A stretch of 64,000 bases of DNA from Spiroplasma melliferum (GCA_005222125.1 CP029202.1:930001-994000); one strand, 5' to 3'; counted from the first letter of the stretch, positions 1-11,183 are shown. Notes: generated by a model from the sequence alone, not told the origin. Made by a program: numbers and translations.

Positions 1-1519
1 TTTCTCTTCGGCCAATAAAAGGATAATCAAAATAAATAATTGCTTTCCAAAAGATTGGGGTCATAATAACAAATCAAATCATAGTAAAGATTGGTACTCA
101 GAAGAAATTAGTTCCTTTGGCCACCGGAATAACTCCTTTGTAAATAAAATCAACTAAACCATCGGTAAAGGATACTCAAATATGAACATCAAGCATTGAC
201 ATAAATAAACCATTTAAGCCAGCAAGAGGAGTATAAACACAAAAGTATAATAATGGTGAAACAAAGAAGGTAAATAAATTAATAATTACATTGTTTCCCG
301 TTAAAATGGTAACCGCCACAATCATTGTCATTAAAATTGCTGTTGGCACACGATTTTCTTTTTTACTAGTTAAAATAATAGCTGTACTAATTGCTAATGA
401 ACCACCAAAGGTAAAAGCATATTTTGGTGGTAATTTTAGTTGTAATAAATGACCAAAATTACTAGATAAAAATCAATCATAAACTTGGGCTGAAAAACCA
501 TTTGCTTGTGGTAAACGGTTGATTGGCAGCGAATTAATTCATCCTAAAATACTGATCTGCTGGTCTCGGAACAATGGTTGTCTTATAAAATTCCAGGCAA
601 CTTGAATCGTACTATTATCTCAAGTATCATCAAAAATATTATGCTCTCAGCCATAATGAAGAGCAATATTTCTAAATAAAGCTTCAAACTCTGTTTGGCT
701 TAGTGTCTCAACAGTTGTTGGAATAAATAAATTAGCAACAATATCCTTAAAACCAAGTGGAATTAATAAAATATTTAATAATTCATAAACAAAAGCTGCT
801 CCTAAGAAATTATTTGCACTTTGTTGTCACATTCAATTATAAATATGATTTAAAACAATTGCCAACACAATCCATAAAAGTAAGAAAATAATTGCTAAAA
901 ACATATTTGCTAAAACAACAATTAAAGTAACAAACGGAAAACCATTTAATAATCCGAAGGATTTTGGTAAACGCAAATCAATACATTTATAATAAATGTA
1001 TGATGAAACAATTCCAACGATTACTCCCCCTAAAATTGAAGTATTTAAAGTAACAAGACCAAAAGTTGTTCCTAAAACCATTGATAAATTATTCCCATGG
1101 TAAAAGAAAAGAATGCTAGTAACATAAGTCGTTCCTTCAGGAGTGACTTTATACTGAATTAAGGCATATTGCATCACAACAAAAACTAAAAAGCCAGTAA
1201 CAGCAATTGCTACGGCTTTCACATTATTAGTAATACTAATAACTGTTACTAAACAAATGATAAGTGATAAATTATCAAAAACTGTTTTTCCGATTTTAGT
1301 ACAAACATCCCCGATTGTTACTATCACAAGATTATTAGCATATTCTTTTAAAATCATTCCAATTCCATAAATTAAAACAATTAATAATAATGGAATAATT
1401 ATTAAAGTAATAATTTTAATAAAACGTTCATAAATATTTCTAATCTTAATTTTATTACTACGATTATTACTATAGCTTTTTCCGTTTTTCCTGATTTGAT
1501 ATAACCTATCAATTTTCAA
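1..1519 (-). CDS. PTS transporter EIIC domain, glucose/glucoside family, divergent (C-terminal end cut by window edge)
   Basis: Membrane permease of a sugar phosphotransferase system; it would bind and translocate a sugar that is phosphorylated on entry. The frame is open from 1519 to base 1 when TGA is read as Trp. About ten hydrophobic segments are visible, and the late part keeps the EIIC pattern with FGGSLAIS, a KKENR loop, and the LLYFCVYTPLAGLNGLFMS stretch that corresponds to the region after the usual GITEP motif. The usual MYHTAKPENR and GITEPIEF motifs are strongly degraded, so the substrate cannot be read. The start is TTG at 1519, preceded by a GGAAA ribosome site. The first 35 residues are basic and there is no EIIB domain at the N terminus. 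It follows the secreted-protein gene at 1556-2134 by 36 bp, so the two are probably one operon. Confidence 0.7.
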
Positions 1520-1555
1520 AATTATTTTCCTTTCTTCAAAAACAATTTAATTTCT

Positions 1556-2134
1556 TTAATCTGCAAAAAATTGAATTGTTTCAGCTTCTGAACTATAAAA
1601 TGGATAAGGTGAACCATATTGTTGTGAAATATTTAAATCATATTGCACATAAAACTTAATTTGACCCAATGCTTCTTTTAGCAACCCAACGACTGTTAAG
1701 CGAACAAAATCAGTTTGATTTTTAGCTATAGTTCTCTTAATAATAAACTGACCATTTTTCATTTGCAATTTAAAATCAGCAGTTTTAAAAGGGATATTTG
1801 ATAAATCAAATCCATCTTGATTACCCGCAATATAAGTTTTAATCATTAATTTAGTAAACTTAAACTTTGGATATTTATTCACAAAACTATCTCAAGTATT
1901 TGCATGTTCCGAATAGTTAAAATCAATTGGCTGGTGATTATTTACAACACCATAATCAGTTGTTCGAACAGGGAATTCCTTCTTTCCACTCATACCGCTA
2001 ATGTTATACTCTACAACATTATTATTTTTTGCTAGTTCAACAAGTCGTGCTGTTGAAATAGAATTAAATGTTGGAGCAGCTATTGATGAAGTTACTGCCA
2101 TACTAGCTGATGATACTAAAAATAAATTTTTCAT
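1556..2134 (-). CDS. Secreted protein with signal peptide, unknown function
   Basis: 192 residues, intact only with TGA as Trp (near 1885). The first 20 residues (MKNLFLVSSASMAVTSSIAA) are a clear signal peptide without a lipobox Cys, so a cleaved, exported protein is likely. The rest is hydrophilic with alternating hydrophobic residues and no domain I recognise. A GGAG ribosome site precedes the ATG. It lies directly upstream of the EIIC gene and may be a substrate-binding accessory of that PTS, but this is inference from position only. Confidence 0.6.
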
Positions 2135-2226
2135 TCTTAAAAACTCCTTTTAATATATTTAATTAATATTGTTGATAATTGATACACGATTAATACATGT
2201 TTGATATAAAAAATAGGTAAATCCTA

Positions 2227-2244
2227 TGTGATAATGATATCACA
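2227..2244. promoter_or_regulatory. Palindromic operator candidate upstream of the secreted-protein/PTS operon
   Basis: TGTGATA-ATGA-TATCACA, perfect 7-bp arms around a 4-base centre, 93 bp upstream of the ATG at 2134. It has no T-tract, so a protein-binding site is more likely than a terminator. The regulator is unknown. Confidence 0.4.
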
Positions 2245-2283
2245 TTTTTCTTCCAAAAAATAAAAAATATTAGAAATTTAACC

Positions 2284-2313
2284 AAAAAAAAAAAAAAAAA
2301 GACTTAAAAAGTC
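2284..2313 (-). terminator. Intrinsic terminator of ldh
   Basis: Short stem GACTT/AAGTC with an AAA loop, followed on the minus strand by a run of 17 T. It lies 15 bp beyond the ldh stop codon. Confidence 0.7.
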
Positions 2314-2327
2314 CTCTTAAATATTAC

Positions 2328-3284
2328 TTATTTTAGCGCTGCAAGAGCAACATTTAAAGCTTCATGTAATTGTGTCGCTGATTTTTCAAATTGAACTTGC
2401 TCTTCTTTTGCTAATTTTCATTCAATAATTTCTTCAATTCCATTCGCCCCAATAACGGCTGGGACACCAATGTATGTTCCCTTAACATTATATTCGCCTT
2501 CACATTTTGCACCAACTAAGAACGTTGATCTTTCATCATTTAAAATTGCTTTTGCAATTGATGATAAACATACCCCAATTCCATAAAAAGTTGCTTTCTT
2601 TAAATCAATGATTGTATAAGCCATTTTCATCATTTGTTGATGCATATCTTCTAAATCTTTTTCTGTTAATTTTCCTTCTGCAACAAAATCAGCAATTGAT
2701 TTTTGCATAATTGAAGCTTTTGATCAAGCAGAAACTGATGAATCACCATGTTCACCCAAAACATAGGCATTAACACTAGCTGGAGCAATATTTAATTTAT
2801 TACCAACTAAGCGTCTTAAACGTGCTGAATCTAAAGTTGTTCCTGAAGAAATAACTTTATTTTTTGCATAACCAGTCACTTTTTGATAAACTGACGCCAA
2901 AACATCGACCGGATTTGAAGCAATTAGAGTAACCCCTTTAAAACCTGACGCTTTAATTTTTAAAGCAATATCTTGCATAATTCTTGCATTATCAGCAACC
3001 ATATCTAAACGTGTTTCACCATCTCGTTGTGGTCTGCCAGCTGTAACAACAATTAAATCAGCATCTTTACATTCACTATAATCACCAGCTTTAATTGTAC
3101 TAAAACGATTTTCTAAAACAGCAACAGCATCTGATAAATCAATAGCGTTCCCTTCTGCTGCTTGTCGAAAGGCATCAATTAACACATAATGTTGTGCAAT
3201 CCCTCTATTCATCGCTGAATATAAAAAGCTGTTTCCAACCATTCCACATCCAACTAAAACTACTTTTCTCGTTGAATTTTCCAT
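2328..3284 (-). CDS. ldh: L-lactate dehydrogenase
   Basis: Cytoplasmic enzyme that reduces pyruvate to L-lactate and regenerates NAD+ for glycolysis. 318 residues, the usual family length. The N-terminal Rossmann motif GCGMVG is at residues 12-17, the specificity loop AGRPQRDGETR carries Gln86 and Arg92 (lactate rather than malate type), DSAR gives Asp152 and Arg155, and the catalytic His179 lies in LGEHGDSS. One internal TGA (Trp187) sits at the position expected for a tryptophan. An extended -10 (TGCTATAAT) and an AAAAGGAGAA ribosome site precede the start. It is monocistronic, with a terminator after it. Confidence 0.97.
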
Positions 3285-3365
3285 ATTTCTTCTCCTTTTA
3301 AAAATCTCTTATTTTATTATAGCAAAAAATAAAAAAATTTTTTTAAAAGACTCAAAATATATGGG

Positions 3366-3391
3366 TTTTTTACAATTAAAATTGTAAAAAA
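3366..3391. repeat. Perfect 26-bp palindrome upstream of ldh
   Basis: TTTTTTACAATT-AA-AATTGTAAAAAA reads the same on both strands and can act as an intrinsic terminator in either direction. It sits about 80 bp upstream of the ldh start, between ldh and the decayed fragment at 3427, and may insulate ldh or act as an operator. Confidence 0.45.
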
Positions 3392-3426
3392 TGATAAGTT
3401 TATTACTCAAATGTATTCTACAATAA

Positions 3427-3540
3427 AATGACAGCGGACTAAAACGTGGCAGTGGTGGTCGTTATGATAACCAGTGGTTTGATATCAACATTAGTAAAAG
3501 AATACATTACACTATCATCCAAAGCGCAAGTTTATATTAA
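3427..3540 (+). pseudogene. Decayed gene fragment (C-terminal 37 codons)
   Basis: A 37-codon reading frame without a start codon, beginning right after a TAA and ending at TAA 3538-3540. Its composition (GLKRGSGGRYDNQW and so on) is unusually rich in G, R, W and D for this AT-rich region, so it looks like the tail of a real protein rather than random AT sequence. I do not recognise the family. Probably the remnant of a deleted gene. Confidence 0.3.
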
Positions 3541-3672
3541 AATTAATCAAAAAACTAAACATTTAAACCAACTTTAAAAATATGGCAAATGTTTAGACTT
3601 TATTTTAATTTATTTCCTTAAGTTGCAATAATCATTCAAATAAATCATGAATGCAGAAATAGTTTAATCCTC

Positions 3673-3702
3673 TTGCTTTCTAATGTGTCAATAAGATATA
3701 AT
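3673..3702 (+). promoter_or_regulatory. Sigma-70-type promoter of the candidate small RNA
   Basis: -35 TTGCTT (3673-3678), 18-bp spacer, consensus -10 TATAAT (3697-3702). No coding region follows on this strand; a hairpin-rich segment and a terminator do. Confidence 0.55.
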
Positions 3703-3708
3703 TATGTA

Positions 3709-3889
3709 TGTGTAAAAATTACACACAATAGAAAAAACTTTAAAAACTTTTGTCAAAGGCAACAGATAAAACTTTTAAAGCTTTGGATCCCAAAAACTTA
3801 AAATTAATAAATAATATCTCAGTATGTTAATTTTAAGTTTTGGTAATAGTTTTAATTATTACAACACCTTTCTGTCAAAGGTGTTTTTT
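3709..3889 (+). ncRNA. Candidate structured small RNA of about 180 nt, ending in an intrinsic terminator
   Basis: The segment starts at the expected +1 of the promoter at 3673-3702. It contains a small hairpin GTGT-AAAAATT-ACAC near its start and a long hairpin whose 17-nt arms (3790-3806 and 3827-3843, CAAAAACTTAAAATTAA type) flank a 20-nt loop. It ends in a strong terminator, stem ACACCTTT/AAAGGTGT at 3864-3884 followed by six T. No ORF of note is inside. It runs convergent to the hydrolase gene that ends at 3927, so the terminator could simply insulate that gene. I cannot match it to 6S, SRP, tmRNA or RNase P RNA. Confidence 0.45.
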
Positions 3890-3926
3890 ATTTGTTTAAC
3901 CTAAATTTTAAAATTTTAAATTACAC

Positions 3927-4922
3927 TTAAGCGAACGACAATGTTTTTTCTCAATATGCTTGTTGATTAGCAATTAAGGCTCCGGTATGAGATGCTTTTT
4001 GAACAAGAAAAATTTCACTTTTCGGATTCCTATTCTGTTGTAAATAATACATTACAACAGAATTATGATATTTTACAAAATTATCTTTTGTTCCATGAAT
4101 AAATAAAATTGGTAAATCTTGTAACCGGTTATTTTCTTTTAATAAATTCATTTGTTTTAAATTTGTTTTTGAATGTCGACGAAAATTTTTATTAATTCCT
4201 AATGACATTAATCACCACGGTAATTTCATATATTTATGTAAAAAAGCTCGAATTTGTTGTACTGGTTGTGAAAACGGACAATCAACAATTAATCAATCAA
4301 TTTTATTTTCTAAATAAAACTGATGGGCATATCATAATGCTGTTGATGCTCCCATACTAATGCCAAAGACACCAATAGTAGTTGGCGCTTTATGCTTTTT
4401 TAACCATATAATTAAAAAATTTAAAATAATTGCATTAGTAACACCTAAATCTGATTTTTGACCATAAGTAGCTCCGTGGGCATAGGCATCAAAAGTTAAA
4501 ATATTATAACCAGCTTGATAAAAATGATATATGTTTCGTAACCCCAAATATTTATTTCGTTTAAAACCATGTAAACCAACAACTCATTTTGTTGCGTGTG
4601 GGTGTTCTAACATTAAGGTACTAATCTTATTATTATTAAATTCAATAAAAGTTTCTTGGCAATCATCTGGTTTAATTGTAAAATTATTTAATTTTTTTGC
4701 CTTAACATCTGCTTCTAATTGCTGTAATGAATTTAATTCAATATTATTTTCATCAAGTCCACTTCGTTTATATTTAAACAAATATGGAATAAAAACTTTT
4801 GAACAAATAAAAGATAATAATAAAACAACTGGAAAAAAAATAATGACCAAAAAAATCCGTCAAAAATTATAATTATATTTTTTTAATTTTCGTAAACTTT
4901 TTTTATAATTTGTTATCATCAT
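3927..4922 (-). CDS. Membrane-anchored alpha/beta hydrolase
   Basis: 331 residues. One transmembrane segment (about residues 27-46, IFLVIIFFPVVLLLSFIC) after a basic N terminus anchors the enzyme, followed by an alpha/beta hydrolase domain. Visible elements are the oxyanion region VVGLHGF, the nucleophile elbow GISMGAS (Ser nucleophile), a late acid in FIHGTKDNF and a His in SHTGALIA. This is the Mollicutes S9-like or lipase-like hydrolase type; the substrate is unknown. Five TGA codons are read as Trp. It is paralogous to the gene at 13106-14170, with the same anchor, spacing and motifs. Two ATG codons at 4922 and 4919 both follow GGTGGTGAG; I chose the first. Confidence 0.8.
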
Positions 4923-5134
4923 CTCACCACCAATAGGTTATTAATATGTAATTTATAATATATCTATCCCATAATTCTATTATAATTTTATTATAAAAAA
5001 CATTTTTTACTATCCTTTAACCAAGTATACCACTTTTTTAACATATTCTTTGGATTATTTAATAATTTATAAATTAATCTTATTCGTTTATAATACTTTT
5101 ACCAACATTTATCAAAAATAACGCATAATTTGTC

Positions 5135-5160
5135 AATTTGCTAAAGAACATTAGCAAATT
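5135..5160. promoter_or_regulatory. Operator-like dyad upstream of the GDPD gene
   Basis: AATTTGCTAA-AGAACA-TTAGCAAATT, perfect 10-bp arms, 50 bp before the GDPD ATG and without a following T-tract. It probably controls the GDPD/MFS pair. Confidence 0.45.
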
Positions 5161-5210
5161 ATTACCCTAATATTTTATTTAATGTTTGTATAGGAAGAAG
5201 GGATTTATCA

Positions 5211-5921
5211 ATGCTAGTCGCACACCGTGGATTTCGTAGCCCTGCTGGTGAAAACCGTATGGTTGATTTTATTAATGCTTTACAAATTTGTCGTGGAGTT
5301 GAATTTGATATTCGTATGACAAAAGATCAAAAAATTATTATTTTTCATGACCATAATTTTAAACGAATTGGAAATGTTAACAAAACAGTTCGTAGTTTTA
5401 CTTATCAAGAAATTAAAACAATTGATTTTTTTGTAAAAAATCCAGCAATGTTACCTCCATTATTTATTGAAGATTTTGGAAATAAAATTGCTGAACAATA
5501 TCAATTAATTAATGTTGAAATCAAACCTGACCGTTATACGCCTGAAGAATTTGAAATGTTAAAAAATGCCCTATTAACTCTAAGAACAAAAACAACAGCA
5601 GAAATTATTGTTTCTTCATTTGGGCATTCTGCTTTAACATTTATTACAACCCTTGATAAGGAATTTAAAAAAGGTTATTTAGTTGAAAGTTTAAAAGATA
5701 TTGATGAAGATTTAATTCAGCATTTTGATTATTTACATCCTTCAATTGATACTGCAAAACAAAAAAAGAATGTACCAGTTATTAAAAAACTTAATCTTCC
5801 CTTAAATCTTTGAACTTTTAAAAATAATAAAGATGTCAAAGCAATTAATAATTTATATGATAAAACTTTTATTCATGGTTATATTAGCGACATTGCTACT
5901 TTAAATCCTAATTTAAGATAA
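5211..5921 (+). CDS. Glycerophosphodiester phosphodiesterase
   Basis: Cytoplasmic enzyme of the GDPD family (TIM barrel) that hydrolyses deacylated phospholipids such as glycerophosphocholine to glycerol-3-phosphate and an alcohol. 236 residues. The family signature is complete: His5-Arg6-Gly7 at the start, Glu31 and Asp33 in GVEFDIRM, and the second catalytic His46/His48 in IIFHDHNFKR; NVEIKP carries a further metal ligand. AGGAAGAAGGG is the ribosome site. In mycoplasmas the glycerol-3-phosphate from this enzyme feeds lipid synthesis and H2O2-producing glycerol metabolism (established knowledge). The MFS gene begins 30 bp downstream, which suggests transport and hydrolysis of the same substrate. 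Confidence 0.9.
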
Positions 5922-5951
5922 CATTTGTTATTTTAGAAAGGAAACAAAAAA

Positions 5952-7320
5952 ATGAAAAATAGCAGTCAAAAAAAGGTTTAGTCGTAAAACAATTAATATT
6001 ATTGCTATCTTAGCTTTAGCTGATGTTTTAGTGATGGCTGTACCATTTTATTTAAAAAATGTTATTTCTTCGGTTAAAATTGCTGATGGATTAGGAATCA
6101 CTGCTTCTGAATTTTCACAAGCAAATGCCATTTATGGCTATGTTGCTTTACTAAGTTATTTTGTTGGTGGTTATTTTGCTGATCGGTTTAATTTAAAAAA
6201 ATTAACATTGCTTGGATTAAGTGGAATTGAAATTGTTAGTATTTGATACGGATTAATCCCCTTTATTAATAGTGGAAAAATCATTCAAGTATATATTATA
6301 TTTTCTTTATGAAGTTTTATTACCTGCTTTATTTTTTGAAGCGCCTTATGAAAACTACTTTCAGAACAAGGAACACCAGCTGAAAATGGCAAATTAAATG
6401 GTATTCATGGGAGTTTAAACGGGCTAATCGGAACAATTTTAATTGCTTTTGCTTATTTAGTCTTTTGATTATTTGAAAATATTTGAACAGCATCATTAGG
6501 TAATTGAGCGTTTAGTACATTAGTTTTTATTTTTACAGGTTTAATTTTTATTAATTGTTTATTATTATGAAAATTTGTTCCTGATTTAAATCACAATTCT
6601 AATCAAACTAATACTTTTGATATTAAAGATCTTGGTAAAACACTAAAGAATTTTAAATTGTGAATTGTAACTTTATTAATTATGGGTGTGTATATGTATC
6701 AATCCGGATTAAGTGTTTTTGTTACTTTTATGCAAGATGCTTTAAAAATTATTCCAATTATTGTTGTTGTTGTTGGAATTTTACGAACATATTTTTTCCG
6801 CTTTTTATTTAGTGCTCCCGCTGGTAAACTAGCTGATCGGACTCAAAAATACATTTTATTTATTGTCATTGGTTTAACACTTGCTTCAATTATTACAATC
6901 ACTGCGATTAGTTTACCTGGATATACCGAAACTTCTTTTGCAACATTAAGTAAGACCTGAAAAATAGTTATTCAAAGTATTATTATTATTCTATACTTAA
7001 TGCTAGGAATTATTTGTTGAGCCTTAGTTACTAATCGATGAGCAACAATTTATGAAATTAATATTAGTCAAAAAGAATATGCTGCCTCAGTTGGTTTAAT
7101 CTCATTTATTGCTTTTTCTCCTGATGCTTGATTTTGACAAATTGATTCTCTCTTGTTAAAAAATTATGGAACCGAAGCTGGCTATCTTTCTAATAAACTA
7201 GCTAACCAAATTAGTTTAGCAATTATTACTGTCATTGGTTTATTAGCAGCAATTAGTGGTTTTGTTTTATTACTAGTTTTACAAAAAGAAAAAAAAGTAA
7301 TGAATTATAGTGTTGCTTAA
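5952..7320 (+). pseudogene. MFS transporter with a one-base shift at an A7 run near the start
   Basis: About 12 transmembrane segments of a major facilitator transporter, with the loop-2 motif GGYFADRF and the symmetric SAPAGKLADRTQKY between segments 8 and 9. It probably imports glycerophosphodiesters or a related substrate, judging from the adjacent GDPD gene. The only ATG with a ribosome site (AAAGGAAAC) is at 5952, but that frame ends at TAG 5979 after nine codons. Removing one A from the A7 run at 5968-5974 joins it to the long frame (MKNSSQKRFSRKTIN and so on). This may be a sequencing error, transcriptional slippage or true decay. If it is broken, translation could only restart at internal codons near 6034, losing part of segment 1. 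The body of the gene is otherwise intact. Confidence 0.75.
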
Positions 7321-7325
7321 TTCTT

Positions 7326-7368
7326 AAATTAAAAATGGTGTTGTGAGTAACAACACCATTTTTAATTT
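7326..7368. terminator. Bidirectional intrinsic terminator
   Basis: Perfect 19-bp inverted repeat (AAATTAAAAATGGTGTTGT and its complement) around a GAGTA loop, with T-rich ends on both strands. It lies between the convergent MFS gene and the membrane-protein gene ending at 7372. Confidence 0.9.
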
Positions 7369-7371
7369 AAC

Positions 7372-8589
7372 TTATTTATTAGTTTTCTTTTGCGCTCTCG
7401 CTGCTTTTTTTAGTTGACGGAGATTATGAGCTTCAACTAGAGTAATATCGGTTACTTTTTCACGACCATTAAATAAGATTAAGCCAACAGTTAAACAAAA
7501 GACCGGACCAATAATTCAAATTCAAGTAAAGAACATTAAAGTAATCATTAATAAAGCACCCGCTAATCGCGCTCCAATTTTACCTTTTAAAGCAAAAACA
7601 AAACAAAAAATAAAACCAATTAAAGCAAAAACTGCAATACAAATAAAAGCAATTAAAACACGACTATCAATTTTATATTGGACAATAAAATCATATCCTA
7701 TCATAGAATCAATATTAGAACTTTGTTCAGTAATACCAGTACTAACAATAAGCGCCATATTAAGAACAATAATATCAATGATAATATTCAAGACTAAAAC
7801 AATGATTCCAATAACAAACCCAGTGATTGTAACCTTATTCGTTTTCATTACATATTGGATTGGAACAATTTTAACATTTTTGTTACGATAATAACGGAAA
7901 TACAATAAATTATTAATGAAAATATAAAAATATTGTAACGAAACTGCAACAACACAAATTACGACTAATGCTGTAGCAACCATAAATTCACCACCAGGTT
8001 CAAAATAATTTAAGAAAAAGTATGGAAAAAGTGTTCTAGGATCTTTACCATCTAAATGACGATAAGTCCCTCGCACTAAAATAACTGTTAAATATGCCAC
8101 CATATATAACATAATTAATCATAAATATTTTTTATGATGATCTTCATAATGATAATAACGATCACCAGCTGTTAAAACATAACTTGTAATCATTATAACT
8201 GGCATCACTAAATGTAAAATAACTGTTGCTACCCAGTGATAAGGACGATATTGTGCCGCTTGGTCTTTTTGACCAACAATACCAACTCAAAAAACTAACA
8301 TTGTAATTGTAATGTATGTTGTAACTGCTAATTGAATAATATAATGTGGCTTTGTATTTTTAAATTTTGATTCAAACAAATATAAGAAAAAATATAGAGC
8401 AACAATATAATTAGTTTGCGTTGTAAAAAAAGAATAATAGTTAGAAATTCTTTCACAATAACCTAAATGCGCAAACTTTGGTTGCGGATAATAAATTGCC
8501 ATAATTAAATCAAGCAATAAAAATAAACTTAAAATAATTAAAGCCCCCAAACGTAAATAAAAATGGACGCGAGGATTTCATCTAAACAT
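7372..8589 (-). CDS. Multi-pass membrane protein, Pr6Pr/DUF1600-like
   Basis: 405 residues with about eight transmembrane segments and a basic C-terminal tail (LRQLKKAARAQKK). The pattern FFTTQTNYIVALYFFLY, then HLVMPVIMITSYVL, then LFPYFFLNYFEPGG follows the Pr6Pr/DUF1600 type of mollicute membrane protein, and the protein at 46413 shares the same order of motifs (FFTTFTCLSN and YPYFFLN). The molecular function of the family is not known to me. GGAG lies 8 bases before the ATG at 8589. It stands alone, opposite to its neighbours, and ends at the shared terminator. Confidence 0.7.
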
Positions 8590-8756
8590 TGCATAACTCC
8601 TTTAACATCAAATCATATAATACATATTCTAGTCATTTTTTAAATAAAGTACAAGTAGGTATTATTATTTTACTAAATTTAAAGCTATTTTTTAAATTTT
8701 TTTTCTTCTAACACCAAAAAGTGATAAAATTATAACTAATAAAAGGAGGATTCAAA

Positions 8757-9587
8757 ATGTTTAATTTTAATAGTGAAAAATTAAACCAGTTGGTTGTAAA
8801 TTATATTAACTATAGTGTTGACCCAAAGCATGATAATGAGCAACAAAAAAATAAACTTGATAGTAGCAATTTCTTTTATCAAATTGATACTCGTCAATTA
8901 AAGAATAGTATTAACGGTGTCATTAGTTCCCATCTAGCAACATCAGAGCAATTTGCAAAAGCTGGTGAAATTATTGATGAATATTATTCAGAAAAAACAC
9001 CATTTATTTGATGTACAATCACAGTTGATAATAACCAAGCGGAACGATCATTTTTTGAAAAAAATGGTTTAGCATATTTACAAACTGGAATTGGGATGAT
9101 GATTGATTTAAAAAAATTTACCACAAAAAGTGAATTATTAAAAAACGAAAAATTTAATCCGATAACTGATCTAACAATGTTTTGCGAAGAAAAAAAACCA
9201 AAATTAGTAACTACAGCAAATCTTAAAATTATTAGTGATGCTGATTTACCATTAAAAGATTTACCAACTTCACAACCTAATCCTACATTAGAGCAAGTTA
9301 CCAATCTTTGCTATGCTGTAACCTTAACTAAAGATGAAACGCCAATTACAACTGGGATTCTCTTTTTTGAAGCAACAATTGCTGTAATTAGAATTACTGA
9401 CACGGACGATAATTCGGAAAATAAACAGAAAATGTTAATTCATTTATTAAACCAAGCAAAAAAAGCAAATTATCAAACTGTTGGTATTGTGGTACCAGAT
9501 AACCAAGTTGCTTGGTATCAAAAACTAGGTTTTGAACCACAAGATTTATATTTTAACACTTATGTAATGCATTACTCGCAAGAATAA
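8757..9587 (+). CDS. GNAT-family acetyltransferase-like protein
   Basis: 276 residues. The C-terminal half ends in a GNAT-type pattern: LLNQAKKANYQTVGIVVPDNQVAWYQKLGF, where the final NQVAWYQKLGF is the acetyl-CoA domain motif B end. The N-terminal half repeats a weaker version (NNQAERSFFEKNGL), so this is probably a tandem-GNAT protein with a degenerate first domain. The substrate is unknown. An AAAAGGAGGA ribosome site precedes the ATG. It is monocistronic, with a terminator just after it. Confidence 0.7.
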
Positions 9588-9605
9588 TGCCTTCTTAATA
9601 AATAA

Positions 9606-9651
9606 AGGGGAAAAAGAAAAAGTAGAATTATTCTACTTTTTCTTTTCCCCC
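9606..9651. terminator. Bidirectional intrinsic terminator
   Basis: Long inverted repeat GGGGAAAAAGAAAAAGTAGAA / TTCTACTTTTTCTTTTCCCC between the convergent GNAT and MBL-fold genes. Confidence 0.85.
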
Positions 9652-9653
9652 TT

Positions 9654-10307
9654 TTATGCATCTTCTTCTAATGTAATTACTTTTTCAGCAAGAGCGTGTG
9701 CCATTCGAAATGGTTTATTATGCCCAGGTAATACATGTCATTTTGCATCTAAATTAGTAATACGACGTAATTCAGTAATAAAATAATTATCATTACACAT
9801 AGCTCCTGTATAACCAGGACTTGTTTTATCAGGCATTAAACTAGCACCAGTTGTTACTAAATTTAGAGCTTTAATTCGTAACATTTGGGTTCCCGCTGTA
9901 TGACCGGGAATATGAAAAATTTCAATATGATAACCTATTTCTTCAACAACAGTATCACCGTTTAAAGCAACAATATTTGTTAATGGATAATTAATTCCTG
10001 GACCTAAAATTTCGCCTGTTTCATCATCAACTTTATGTTGTGACAATAATCGTAAATCAATTTTTTGAATATAAATTTTTAAATCTGGATATTCTTTTAA
10101 AACATTATCAAGACCATCGTAATGGTCAATATGTCCATGTGTAATAAATAATGCTTTTAAAGTTAATTTTTTTTGTTTAATATATTCAATTGCTCTTTTT
10201 GTTGCATTTGATGCATCAATCATAATGGCCTCATTTTGATTATTAATAATTAAATAAACATTTTGGTTATCATATGTTGCATCTACAAAGTTTTTCATTT
10301 TTGCCAT
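9654..10307 (-). CDS. MBL-fold metallo-hydrolase (glyoxalase II-like)
   Basis: Cytoplasmic zinc hydrolase of the metallo-beta-lactamase superfamily, 217 residues. The metal-binding motif HGHIDHYDG is at residues 57-65 (His57, His59, Asp61, His62), another ligand His is in IPGHTAGT, and the last in LPGHNKPF near the C terminus. This matches the small YcbL/glyoxalase II-like group that hydrolyses thioesters; the true substrate is not known. I start at ATG 10307 because AAGGGAGAAAAACTT precedes it; an upstream in-frame TTG at 10331 has no such site. The TAG of the next gene upstream lies 27 bp away, so the two are probably cotranscribed. Confidence 0.85.
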
Positions 10308-10333
10308 AAGTTTTTCTCCCTTGTGAAACAATT

Positions 10334-11029
10334 CTATTTATCTGCTTCGGTAAACTCTTCAATAAAATAAGAGTTTTTTTCAATATAATTTAATAAATCT
10401 TCAATTAAAAATAAAATGTCATTAATATTATCATGGTCAAATCCCTTAATTTTATCAATATTCATCATATATAATTTTTGAATTAATTCATGTCCATCAT
10501 CTTGATGAAGAATTCGATAGCCAAATCAACGAGCAATTCCCAATGCTGCCCCTCCTAAAATATGACTTAAAAAAGGATTAATATTAGAATTAGCAATATG
10601 TTCATCATGGAAAGTTGTTCGAATATAATTGGTTTTAGTTACTTCTGAAATAATTGTTAATAATAAATTAGCATAATCAGTAATAGCAATAATATTTTCC
10701 CCATAAGTTTGGATTTCATCATCAATTTTAACAAAAACATTCATAATTCCTTTATATAAAGCTTTGAAAGAAACAACATCTTTTAACGCAATATTAGGAA
10801 TTAAATCTTGATAACGTTCAAAAGCAATTTTTGTTCCTCATACAGCAGTGGAATAAATACTTTCAAAAACTTCTTGCGATGGGCGATATCATTTAAAACG
10901 CAAAATAATTTTAGGATCATCAACCCCAGTTTCATCTGCTAAAACCTTTTGGGTTAAAGCCATTGCTGCTTTATAATTTAAAGTTGCATCCTTTTTCGCT
11001 AATATTTTAATTAAATATGTTTTCTCCAT
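10334..11029 (-). CDS. Conserved-type hypothetical cytoplasmic protein
   Basis: 231 residues, mainly helical and without transmembrane segments or a signal peptide. Three TGA Trp codons are at well-spaced positions, which supports a real gene. I see no catalytic motif; the middle part (residues 95-170) contains TDYANLLLTIISEVTKTNY and a glycine-rich HILGGAALGIAR. The start ATG 11029 follows AAGGATG at a somewhat long spacing. It is probably cotranscribed with the downstream MBL-fold gene. Confidence 0.6.
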
Positions 11030-11159
11030 AAATTTTATATCATCCTTTTGCTTTCAATTAATATTATTATAACATTTTTCCCTAAAAAAGTCTTATTAAC
11101 TAAATAAATCACAACTTAAATTCCTTTAATATTAGACTTTTTATTAATAACGGCAAAGA

Positions 11160-11183
11160 AAAAACCCTTTAAAAAGGGTTTTT
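11160..11183 (-). terminator. Intrinsic terminator
   Basis: AAAAACCCTTT-AA-AAAGGGTTTTT, 30 bp past the stop of the small gene at 11213-11536; symmetric, so it may work both ways. Confidence 0.75.
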
